Assembly (NCBI GenBank): GCA_903813345.2 | Contig: CAIIXF020000010.1 | Coordinates: 10,840,349 to 10,904,348, forward strand | DNA length: 64,000 nt | Direction: 5' to 3' | Source of the DNA: Owenia fusiformis | Taxonomy: Eukaryota > Annelida > Polychaeta > Sabellida > Oweniidae | Part shown: piece by piece, positions 1 through 11,583 of the stretch | How the letters are laid out: each line of letters opens with the position of its first letter | How positions within the stretch are numbered: the stretch's first letter is position 1 | Position numbers and translations under genes: made by a program | Notes under the pieces: generated by a model | The model's database searches: none | Seen by the model: the letters and a program-made list of their open reading frames with translations, nothing else | Told to the model about the DNA's origin: nothing

Positions 1-836
1 ATCCATTTGAGATCGTAATATTTACATTTGTGGTCAACTGTACGGTGTATCAGATATCAAATGTTTGATATGGTTAATGTTTTGCGTGAACTATTATGGT
101 ATGTTCTAGATGGTATGTTCTAGTGTGACCTAGTCGTTGATGCACTACAGGTAAACACATTTTAAATTAAATCTGATTATATCTAATTGGTATTTTGCTT
201 TTTTTTAAATATTATAAAGTCCAAGGTTTTGAATTTTAAATTAAAAATCAAGAATCAAAAATTAGCAATGGGGACTTGTAGTCATGTTGAGCTAGTCTAA
301 GATAGCGTATACAGGCTAATTGTCCCTTTCCTGGTCGAACAAATAAATTTATAAATTTATTTGAGTACGAATTAAATAGTTCCAGAAGTGTAGTAATATT
401 TGATTGCGTGCAACTGAAATTGCGCACAATCTGGTTTGTTGATATTTCCTAATCCCGTTATATCATTCCGCGTAAGGTTCTACCATTCAATACAGGACAT
501 TTTAGAAGAAACACCATATTTGGCAGCTAGAAATTAAAAAAATGTCAACCGAAAAATAATCAATCAATGTAGATTAATTCTATAATTGCAACAAATGAGA
601 TGACTGGATTGATTGAAGGAGGGAACAGTGGGCGGCAAGCCATAGCATAGATGATGAAGGATTTGTCGCCCAGTAGGGGTACGTAAATGCAATCACTTCA
701 TCGTGAGGAGCATCGAATTAACATAAAACACAAGCCATCTCAATTTACAATGGATATATAAGTGAGATCCCTGCGCGATGTCACATTATTAGCGTAAGCC
801 TTCAATGTGAAGAAGAAACTGAATTTGAAAAAGAAA
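1..836. other. 5' flank of the Bsx gene
   Basis: AT-rich DNA without a recognisable coding exon. It must contain the proximal promoter and 5' UTR of the homeobox gene that starts at 837. Apart from the TATA-like site at 755-762 I see no feature I can name. Confidence 0.5.
755..762 (+). promoter_or_regulatory. TATA-like box upstream of Bsx
   Basis: TATATAAG lies about 75-80 bases before the Bsx start codon, which would place transcription start near 785-795 and give a short 5' UTR. This is a sequence match only; in AT-rich DNA such matches also arise by chance. Confidence 0.35.
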
Positions 837-3800
837 ATGAGCTTCGTGCCAAGAATCCCTGGGACTAATGGACAGCCAAGATCGTCGTTTCTGATAGATG
901 ACATTTTATTAAGCAAGCCTAAATCTGTCATACGTGAGGTGCCAGTTTCCGTTGGTGTACCCAGGTTGTCACTTACTGATTATGGCTACGCGTATGTCCC
1001 GAATCCAGCGTTTCTACAACATCCTTCCATCTTTGCGCCCCATTTGGCGTCTAAAACTGCAGAGCATTCCTTTCTGCTACCAGCATCGGGTGAGTTTAAA
1101 TAACACTTTTTATATAAAATATATTTCAAAAAGTTTTGGGTTATATTTTTTATTATTAACGCTTTAAACACTTACGTCGTGTGATTTAAAATTTCAAGTG
1201 TTGACCTAGAATTTCAAGTTTCGTAATATTATGCGACTACTATGGAAGAATTTGTTGTATTTTATGGATGTTTTGAATTATTTTGAGCACTTTCTTGAAG
1301 AAATCATAAAACTTGTCAAATAGATGTATTCTAAAATTTACCCACTTTTAAGGAAAAATACAAACTTAATTTATATTAAACTAACAAATGCTGAAATGAT
1401 GATTTTAGTTTCTGAAATTTCATTTTATTTCGTGAAAATTCAAGATGTCGGACAACTTCTAAGTTTCTACTTGAAACGGAAAGTATATTTACTTATACTT
1501 TGTATCAGGTGTTTATGTATCTTACCAGATTTTGACATAAATCTGGATGGCAATTTTACTTAAGTCGTAGCTACTTGTTTAGAATGGTACAGGAATCTAG
1601 TGATGAAATTCGATCAAAACATGAAAACTGGAAAGAATTAAACGGAGTTTTTGATTGCAATCGTGGGGTCCAGACCGACTGATTGCAATTTGCTTGTGTT
1701 CATCACGCATTGGCAAACTCCAGATTTTCTTTACAAACAGGGAAGGTAATCATAATCGCTTGAAAGTATCCACAATCAATTAAAGCCATTAATACACCCA
1801 AGACACGAAAACATGCATTGTTACGTGAGAATAGTTCTACTTAGAAAATATTTTGTCGAGATAGACTTGACCAAAAATTATCATCAATTAATCAATCATT
1901 CATTTTACAGATGATTTCATAATAAATTAAAACCAATGCTCTTTTTGAAAATGAATCGTTGCCGACAAGTCATGGTTTCATTTTATTTAACTGTAGACTG
2001 ACTCAACTGACGCAACGTAAAATGTAAATAAAAATACCTTACATGATGTGGTCTGGTTTACCTGGAATAAATACACTAAAAACCTGGAATAGATAAATAA
2101 TAAACAAACATTTTGTTCAACATGAATTAACACTTTTTTCTAACGATAGCAATCACTCAGCGATATATATTAATAGAAACAAAAATTTGAAAATTTAATC
2201 AAAACTAACATGTTTAAACAATTTTTAATGTACAAACACATATATGCAATATCCGAATAGAATCTATGAGTTTTTCTGCCAGATATATGGCTAGATTATT
2301 GATTTGGCTCATTTGACAGACATATGGAATCATTAATTTCAATAACTTGTATCCTTAGAAGACGGGCCCCTGATTGTCGTCCTAATTGTAAAATTGATAC
2401 CCCATCGGGGTTTAATTGATTAAGTAGGATATCTTTATCTTTGCTTTCTCTTATGATAATCTTGACAGACGTGAAGTGCTCTTGAAGTCATAATAATGAC
2501 GAAAATATTTTCAAGATTTAACGCCAAAATGATTTCTCCAATACTAAATCAATCAAAAAGTTTTGGCTGTGTTGATTTTCGCTCCAAGGTTTTTAAAATA
2601 TTTATATTTTAGTTGGCTTATCCAATACTGATGTGTTTGTTAACAAGCAACTTACATTTAAAATACGATCTGACACCAGAATTGAAGTATATAATGGTCA
2701 GAATTTCATTTTCAGGCGGTGTCTTAGTCCAAGGGTCTTACCTTTCTTCACTGGTCGTTGTAAAAGTTGTAAAATTTCGATTGAACAAATGCCTTTTTTT
2801 GAGCGTCCTTAGAATAATGAATGAAAAACTCAGAAACTAATGGAAGAATGGAATTTATAAGGCTACCAACAACGTTTATATATCAAACTAAAAACAGATA
2901 TGGCTATCTAATAAAATTTGATTTTTAAAATTTTATTTTCTAAATGAGAGCAAAATTAAAAAAAAGTAGACACATACTGTTAAATAAGCTACAAATCAAA
3001 ATAATGTAAAAGTGAAAGTAATTTAATCAGACAATAATTATATCAAGCCATAGGGTATATGATCCTTAATTACCAATATTTCTGTTATTCAAATGCATAA
3101 CCATGATAGAGTAACAAAAGACGTCATTTTGATTACCATTGGGAACGGCAATTACCGTCAATTTCACACATATTGCGTGTAACAGGAGTTTTGTCACACG
3201 TTCTTGTCAAATTATCTCATATTGCAGTTGTTTCTGTCACACTTCTCGACCTGTTATACCAGTTTTACATTGTTAGCATTTAGAATGAGCATCTGATCAT
3301 GATCGAATGACTGTCATGCTATGTTGATAACTCTATATAAATTGGTTAAGAATCAAGCCTGTCAAAATGGTAGGCAAACTTTTCGCTAATTCACAGTTAT
3401 ACCTGCATTAAAATCCAAACACAACATGTGACGTAGGTTTGATTGAATATTTTGCATGTTAGTTTGAATATCGACCATAAACTTAATATTTTCACAGCCG
3501 AATCATATCATTATTAATAAATAAAACGGAATAAATTCATTATTCGACTGACACGATATTGATTTGAAATATAATGCAATGTTTTTAAAAAAATGTAAAC
3601 CTCATTTTCTTTAGTTACAATATTCTATACGGTTTATATTGGATAAAACCCCGATTCTGGTTTAACCATAACGATGAATCGACATCCAAGTGGTACAAAA
3701 TTTGAGGTTTGATTGCAACTATACCGTCTGCAACCCGACTTAGACCTGATTGCAATCCATGGCGTAACTGGAGTAGAGATTTATTTGATCTTTTCGCCCA

Positions 3801-5075
3801 ATGACAATATCAATACACCTCTAACTGTGAATGACTTAGAGAATCTAATCGCTCTTAAGAAGTGATTGGTTTGCTAATTACCTACAATTGTCACATACTT
3901 ATGCCAGTACACTCCCGCCTCTATGAGGTATTTGTTCGACAGTGGCCTGCAGTGCTTGATATAAACCTAAGCTCATGCCTTTTAGAATTGATATCATCAA
4001 TTATGTGATAAGTTTTATTTGAGTCAGTTCGCAATTTGTGTATCGATACATATTCCAGATATTCTTTCTCTGTTGATAAGATAATATATTTTGAATACTA
4101 TTGATAATAAACATATCTTTCGAAGCTTTTATCCATGTATCGGGGCTTATATATCTTTTTTTAATTTTCTGTTACAGGTTTTCCCCTTCACCCGGTGTTT
4201 CCACACGACAGCCCGGGGAAACATTGTAGAAGGCGCAAAGCGAGGACCGTGTTCAGCGACCAGCAGCTTAACGGACTGGAGAAAAGATTCGAGTCTCAAC
4301 GATACTTGTCCACTCCAGAGAGAGTTGACCTCGCTAACCAACTGAGCCTATCAGAGACACAGGTAGGTCGACCGGTCCGATGAAAAGAAATTATGATCCT
4401 AAGGGATGAAGGTACCCCTTTGGGGAGGGGGAGGGGGTCAAAAGGGCTTGTAGCTAGTACAGGCATAGGTACAGAATAATTTTTAAATAAATTAAACTAA
4501 TATCATCTGAAGTGCGATACTGAAGAGGAACTCTATCAAATAAGCCTCTAAGTGTTTTAAAAACAATGGGAATGGTAGTCTACTTGCATCCTTGATCCAA
4601 GGGTATTCCAGTTCATTCCATGAGCTTGGACAGTGAATGCTCAATCTTAAGGATGGCCTATTTGGATATGACATCAACTTTTACATTATAGGTAAAGACA
4701 TGGTTCCAAAACAGACGTATGAAGCACAAGAAGTTAAACAGGAAAGGGGCGGGTGGTGATAGACCAGAAGCCGGGATAGATGACAATGACGATGATGACT
4801 CTAATGACGCTGCAGAGATGGAAGAAAGACTATCTGAAGGAGAGAGTGGGGAAAATACCCCTAGAGACTATTCAATGACAGGAAGCCTATGTGGATACCC
4901 ACATACTCAAACACAAACAGCCACTATAACTGCGCATAGATCTGGCTACCATAGCAACCAGAGTTTCCATAGTAATTCAACTGTTGCCATAGACAATGAA
5001 GAAATTAATGTTGTCGACACTGATGATTCGCCAATCGTTGGAGTATCGTTGAGGGTTCCGAAAACCATTTCGTGA
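837..5075 (+). CDS. BSX: Brain-specific homeobox transcription factor (Bsx/Bsh), 3 exons
   Basis: Exons are 837-1089, 4178-4362 and 4692-5075, with GT-AG introns in phases 1 and 0, giving 273 aa. The in-frame GTG at 807 is not a start; ATG 837 is the first. The N-terminus carries the Bsx-type sequence [15 protein letters not shown], similar to the region that opens vertebrate BSX. The homeodomain starts [13 protein letters not shown] and ends [13 protein letters not shown], with Gln50 and Asn51. The family-typical [15 protein letters not shown] and [14 protein letters not shown] stretches make the assignment firm. Intron 2 splits the homeodomain between positions 44 and 45, a classic homeobox intron site. 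After the homeodomain comes an acidic tail ([20 protein letters not shown]) and a Ser/Thr/His-rich end. The family acts in the nucleus as a sequence-specific DNA-binding regulator of anterior neural cell types. Intron 1 is 3.1 kb and noncoding. Confidence 0.95.
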
Positions 5076-6207
5076 AACAGACTTTTGAACACTGCAATCA
5101 GAGACATAAAACAGGCCAAGAACATGTATAGTTTGTGCATTTTTCGCTTTTGCTTGAATTATTCATCTTCCTGGTCTATGCATATGATAGACATAATATT
5201 AAAGTATATTTGTATTAAAAGCTCTTTAATTTTCTTAATTTGCCAAAATCCAATGATATGGCAGCTCTTTGAAAGTTTTAAAACTATATTAAAGCGAAAA
5301 ATACATCTGATTAGTAAAAGCAGAAGTCAATCGGGTGTTTAGCAATACAAATAGAGAAAATATTTGGACATACTACTCAGGGTGTGAAATAGAATACATT
5401 TGTAAAATTATTTGATTATAGGTCATAGTTCATTATAGTTGCTCATAAACATGGAATGTTGGTCACTTAGATGAAAGTGTATATGTTTTATCAATTGTCA
5501 AATATCCCATGATTATGAGCGACTGTTTACTCGGATTTCCTTAACTTTTGAATGTTATAAATATTTTTTGTGATTTTGTGTTCGTTCGTCAAAAGTGTGC
5601 AATTTAATGGCTACTGGTAATAAGGTGCATTTTTACAGATAGTTCCCGCGGAACAGGGTGTTCCAAATGCTTGGGGAATTTAATCATTATAAGCGAGTGT
5701 AATTTCTTTGGGATGTCCAGGTATAATCATTGTAAATAGATTAGCTGAAGGACCAAGAGAAGAAGTGCACATGGTTTTCATAAACGGATTTCCCAATGCA
5801 TTTACAACTTGTAATGTGTTTTCTTTGTAATTGCAATATAACAACTCTTGAACATTATATTATATAAGTCAAATAAATTTCGAACACAAGCGAACTTTTA
5901 TTATTGTTCAGTTGCTGTCTACCAATGCATGTGAAATTACATGTTTTAAAAATAACAATTGCCTTGAAAACCAACTGAATTGGCGGGTTTGTCGCAAATA
6001 AATAACAGTTAATACTCTTTTATCAAAATCTTCGTGAAAATATTTTCTATGTGTTTGAGGTCTTCAAAGTCAAAAATTGTCTTCCGAAAAAAGCTCTCAA
6101 ATTGATTTAGTACAAGCAAGAGAGAAATTGTTTTCAAAAATGACAGAGACTTGATTAACTGTGTTCAAGACAGTGTATAAAAACAACATTTCTACGAATA
6201 TTTTTAT
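5076..6207. other. 3' UTR and flank of Bsx
   Basis: No coding exon seen. The first convincing AATAAA on the plus strand is at 5872-5877, about 800 bases after the Bsx stop, so a long 3' UTR is possible. The rest is AT-rich. Confidence 0.4.
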
Positions 6208-7295
6208 TTCATAAACAATAAAAACGCAATATTAGCAGCCTTGTGAACAGTTCAAATTTATTGAATATACTAAACTTTTGAAAAAGTGTGTCTTTTGATA
6301 TTTAAAAAGCTTTGAATTGTATAGTATAATACATAATAGGATCCTAATGTATATATCTAGTGTTAAGGATAGTATAGGTTACTCATTAGAAACGACCCCC
6401 CTGAGGTCAAGATTGCGAAATTCATTTCCAAACTTTTCAAGTGACATATATTAAACTTTAAGTGAGAACAAAAAAGTACGAGTCATTTTAACAAATGTCA
6501 TTGAAAGCGGGTTATATTTCTTAGAGAGTGAGTGAGATAGATTTAATTTAATTAGCTGACAGTATAGTGTGCAGTAGGTGATTTCATTGATAAAATAATA
6601 ACAAAACCGTTAACCAAATTATATAAAATTACGTACAATTGAACCACACACGGTAATTCAATTAACCTTGGTTTACTGCCTTGATTTTGACATTATTACA
6701 TAAGAGTGTCAGATATGATTCAATATAAATAAGTAAATAATGAAATACACGCGTGGACTCCCTGGGTTCATATTAAAAAGAACATACTGTTATTGTATTC
6801 ATTTCGGATAATTATATAATTCAAAACGCAAGCTACTAGATACGAGTTGAGGAACTTTTTAGATTGTTCACTTCTTTTACCCACAACATTCATTCCACAT
6901 CATGCTTGTTTCAGTCAGACAGACTTTATACATTGATAATTCGTTGATTTTAAGGTGCTTAAATTGATTTAGCAATAAATTATAAAAAAGTGGACGTTCC
7001 CTTTTTACCACTCGCATTCGTTTGACTTAAGGACTAACCTTTGTACTCGGGGTATTCTCTCTTTCGATTCTAATAAATGCATTTGGACATTATTTCTGCA
7101 ATTTCGTTTCCTTTTTTGATACGATATCTCAAATCTGTTCTCAGGCAATGCAATCAGGATTGTAAATGAAACATCGACATGTTTTTAAAAAATTGCTTCC
7201 AATATTTTGGCAGTGTACTGTTTACTGTAATTCCTTTTGGACTGAACTGTTCACAAGGCTGCTACATGTAATATTGCGTTTTTATTGTTTATGAA
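6208..7295. mobile_element. 1.09-kb non-autonomous DNA element with long terminal inverted repeats
   Basis: The left end (6208-6253, beginning TTCATAAACAATAAAAACGC) is the reverse complement of the right end (7244-7295), which also holds a 6-base insertion. Both arms end internally in GAACAGTTC. No transposase ORF lies between. I read it as a TIR-bounded, non-autonomous DNA transposon; family unknown. Confidence 0.6.
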
Positions 7296-7801
7296 TTTTC
7301 ATTGTAAATGAAGTTAGGATATTGGATATAAGATATTTTTAATCAAGAATAGAAGCATTGATGAGTCTTATGGTGACGATTTTATCAATTCGGGAGTTGC
7401 ATGAGATTGCCCTAAACTACGGTAATCTCTCCCATTTACATACTTTACCCGCTAATTGGCTGTTAGCTTCGTCTAAGTCTAAAAATGTTCAAATTGAAAT
7501 ACAAATCCCATCTGAGAGCACGCGAGCCATTTCAAGTAATTACAGTCGAGAGGGATTGAATCATAAGTTTTGCATATCGAGTAAACAAACGTGATTTTTA
7601 TATATTAGAATATTATTTTACAACGTTAAAACTAAAGACAGCTATTGGCATTTTCTTTTTCAAAATACTTAAATTTCACGCCATTTCTAACAGTAACAGT
7701 AATGGTAACTCGGCTTGTTGTTAAGAAGCTGAGTTATATAATGGGCCTGCATGGTACACATTGTCGTAAGGTAGTTCCGCAACAGTAGCCCCAGCTTCAG
7801 T

Positions 7802-7826
7802 GGGGGGGGGGGGGGGGGGGGGGGGG
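7802..7826 (+). repeat. Poly-G tract (25 G)
   Basis: Run of 25 G. Further runs lie at 8018-8031 (14), 9151-9163 (13), 41917-41932 (16), 50068-50077 (10), 50437-50450 (14) and 58503-58513 (11), all on the plus strand. Exact lengths are prone to sequencing error and may vary between individuals. Confidence 0.9.
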
Positions 7827-7839
7827 AGATCGCGGTTTT

Positions 7840-8072
7840 CAGGCCTTATTCAAACATGTGCGATTGTGGCATAGGCCTAAAAAGCCAAAAAATGATATGT
7901 TGAACTTTACAAAAATTGATGCAACTTCCTTCAAGATTGAGCTAGAACCTTCAAATAAAAAGTAATTTAAAGCTCTTTTCTTCTTCTTTTTCATGGTTTT
8001 ATTTTTTTATTGGTTATGGGGGGGGGGGGGGTCGCACCCATCACACCCCTGGCTACGCCCATGCACACTTTC
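7840..8072 (+). repeat. Dispersed repeat with G-rich core, copy 1
   Basis: Shares with 9423-9625 (opposite strand) the order: a stretch containing TTTAAAGCTC, then TTATTGGTTATGGG, a G run, a GCGAC/TCGCACCC block, and ctacgccaatgcac-like ends. Two diverged copies in inverse orientation 1.4 kb apart mark a mobile or duplicated family, identity unknown. Confidence 0.5.
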
Positions 8073-8847
8073 AAAAAATGTCAAAGGAATGTCAGTCATT
8101 CAACATACGAAATAGTTTGATTTTGAACAATGTATTCTACCACATCACTATATCTACAATACAAATGTGAAAAGCATTTAGACTAATTACCATTGTTTTC
8201 ATTTATTGGTAATAATAAATATGAAAATAATTTCATAAATTCTCAGATCGAAACTTATCCAGGACCTCCATGGCAACCCAGGATTACGAATGAAAGTACG
8301 TAGGTGAGAACATGGACCTATTATATTTTCTGTCCGTGACTAAACATCGATTGTGACTTGGTCCCTCTAACTAATTACAGGCTACAATTGGGAATTATCA
8401 TAAAGATTCGTGTAAAACGTTATATCATTATTGTCAATCACAAATATCTTGTCAAGGCAAATAGGATTTAAAAATTGAATTAGAAAATGTTTTTCCCAGA
8501 GGTCGCCCTTAGACTACGGCTCTCAAGCAATCATTTAATAAACCAATTTCCTTGTATAATTATTGTCATTTTATCTCATCTCATTATCACCCCCACTGAA
8601 GGCTCAGAAGAAGTAACTAAGCTCTTAAATTAATAGTGATTTAGTTATATTATGTTTCTATAAACGTTATTAATTCATCTTGCTCGTACTGCGGTTGCAG
8701 CTTAGCCCAGCGTTCTAATCATGAATTGTCGGATGTTCATATGAAGTCATGTGGCTGAAAACTTCATCAGGGAAAAGATAAGATGTCAGTTATTAGCGTT
8801 CGTCAGTGAGTTATATCCAATGAGTTATACCAGAATCACAAAGAGCA

Positions 8848-8990
8848 ATTTTACAGATTTTTAGATCCACTCAACTGCCAATTTGAAATTATTATGTATG
8901 AAATCAATTTCATAATTTCAAGTTGGCAGTGGTAATAGAAATAACGTTAATAATGTAAAAAAGATGGCAGTATAATAAAAATCTGTAAAT
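8848..8990. repeat. Inverted repeat / small MITE-like hairpin
   Basis: Outer arms TTTTACAGATTTTTAG and AAAAATCTGTAAA flank a strong inner palindrome around ACTGCCAATTTGAAATTAT and its complement ending GGCAGT. Length about 140 bp; no coding content. Confidence 0.5.
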
Positions 8991-9422
8991 ATCTTCTCTT
9001 ATGACAGATATTTCCATTTATTGATTTCATTTCAATGGGCTCATGTACATCATTAAATACCATATAAAATCAGAACCCAACAAAACGTTCCCAGACAACC
9101 AAATAAACCAAATTAGACTTACCTGCTCAATATATATCACTGGCGGATTCGGGGGGGGGGGGGACAAACCTAAAAATGGTTGTAATAATATTGCATCGAC
9201 GCTTACAAGTCTGTTCTCACTTTATTATAAAATGAGCATTTCATCATAAAATCCTGTTCATTTAAAACTGCACATGAAACAGTGCCATATAAAACACATA
9301 ACATATAAAACTTCATCATGGAATACCATGGCCCTCTCTTGCATCATAGATCATAAAGAGAGACAGACAGGTTTTTAGTTGCGATGTGTATCAGAATGAT
9401 AAAAGTCCTGCTCGGGAATACT

Positions 9423-9625
9423 TTCAAAGTGCATTGGCGTAGTCGCACCCCCTCCCATAACCAATAAAAATAAGTCCATTAGATAGGAAAAGAAAGGAGC
9501 TTTAAAATGCTTTTTTGAAGCTTCTAATTCAATTTCTGACTGAAAAATCCTGACTGAAATTCCGACTGAAATTGAAATTTTTGGTGATCGCATCCCCTGA
9601 CTGAAAGCCGGCTACGCCCCTGAAG
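9423..9625 (-). repeat. Dispersed repeat with G-rich core, copy 2
   Basis: Minus-strand relative of 7840-8072: on the minus strand it reads TTTAAAGCTCCTTTC, then TTATTGGTTATGGG, a G-rich run, and CTACGCCAATGCAC. A short ORF across it is accidental. Confidence 0.45.
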
Positions 9626-11583
9626 TGCCTTGTTTCTATTCGCACCTGATTGAGATGCAAAAGCCCCTCTCTATGAATGGGGTGTGCCCAATGCTATATG
9701 CATCAAGCGTTAATGTGATCATATGTTCCATTTTAGGTAGGTTTTGCAAGTCTTCCACATGTGTTAGGCGAGTCTTCGAAATGAACTATGATGGTGAGTT
9801 GACGCATCATCGATGCCATCTATATATCAGCTTGTCAGTTACATTATAATGTCGCAATATAATATACATCAGCAATTGTTGTCCCATACCTAAATTGAAC
9901 TAAATTGGTTTTAACCACTTACTTAAAAGTAATAAAAAAGTTATGACCAAATTACCATATTTCAAAATTATCAAATGCGACGCATTACATGGTAAAATGT
10001 GCACTTTAAAACTCAATAGAGTCTTTTAAGCGTCCCTTATCTAAAAATAAAAAATTAAATATTAAAAAACCATATAATTTTCATTTCAGTTACCCATGTT
10101 TTGATATCTAACATGTTATATATTATGCTAAAACCATTGTTCAAGAGTCTTCCGAAAATAGATGTACCATTACGTGTTAGTAATTCTGTAAATGTACATG
10201 CGATCGGGACATAGTATGATAAAAAATTTGAAAGATAAATCTTCAATTTTTGTAAAATGGCAATCAGAACCGCTGAATAGCTTCAATGCCACACATAACA
10301 ACACTTTAGTAATTTTAATTGCAAAAAGTGATATTACCCCACAAAAACATGAAACCGTCAATCCCTAAAAGGTTTTTCGCACTTCTGTATTGCCCGGGTA
10401 CATTGATCCTTTTAGATGTTTTTGTCTTTGTCTAAGGAAATCACCCTCCAAACTTTAATGCCAGTCATGCTTGTACTTTCCTCATCCGATGTTTTGCTTT
10501 TCAGGAGGTTCATTTACTGAATGAATATAAAGATCTCATTTTTATTGCCTAACACTGGATGAAAATACATTCCCAAGAATTTCGCTAATACTACTTTTCG
10601 CGACTAAGAACTACTGAAATTCGCGGCTTTTATGTTTGCGATTTTGGCGGAAAGCGCAAAATATAGTTGCCCGCAAAATTCATCGAGAGTACAATATCTT
10701 AAGAGGGAATGGAATACAAGAATCGATGTAGACATGCATTAACTTTTTCCGATATCATAATCCTTACAATTTACATAGCTGAATAATTGGGTACGTAATT
10801 GTTTCTTATTCATTACATTATTGATTGTTCCAAGCTATTAAGTCATACTCGTTTACCAGTTTGATTTAAGAGTTCAGTTCAGTTCAAACATGTAAAAGTA
10901 ACGTAACACAATTAGAGAACTACGTCATTCAGAGAGCGAACCCCTAATCTCAAAATTTTATCTGATGCGTGTAGCCCAGAGCCAACAAAAAGTTCTAAAA
11001 AGCAAGCCCAATGTCCTGCTCGGGAACCCCTATTCTTGCTATTGAAAATGGATGCCAACTTGAAAGCCCATGGTTAAACAGAACAAAGGAAAAGTAGGAT
11101 GGAATGGTTCCTTTTTAATCACGGTTGAAGAACATTTCATTCATACTGATTACATAAAAATGCACGTTGAAAACGGATTAAAAAGATTAGAAGTACATGT
11201 AAAAGTTTGTTTCTAGGGTCAATTTCTTCCTAAGAGGCCATCAGCATGGTGCACTGTGTTGTGTATTGCAATTCCACCACACTACTATTACTATTTACTA
11301 CACTATATTAGGTCTATTAAACATATGCCGCGTGTCGTTCTTTCATCCATCAGCTAAGATATTACTTTGGTCAGAGCTCTGGAAGTGATTCTCCAAAATA
11401 ATTGTATCCAGAATGCTTCAAATACTAACCAGGTCTAGATTCAACAGTCATAGTTAGATAAATAAAGATACACCTCTGCAAACATTAATGAGGTAAAACG
11501 CTATTTTGCCTAGTTTCCACCATAACAGTTTCCCTTACATTGTAAAATAAATAATAATTTATCGTGTACCTGTCTACCAGGAT
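9626..11583. other. Noncoding spacer between repeats and the DEG/ENaC gene
   Basis: AT-rich, with only short accidental ORFs. It must contain the 3' UTR of the minus-strand channel gene at its right edge. I see no RNA gene or recognisable element. Confidence 0.4.

Noticed and set aside
4091-4345. Alternative frames across Bsx exon 2
   Set aside because: Only the frame encoding the homeodomain joins in phase with exons 1 and 3.
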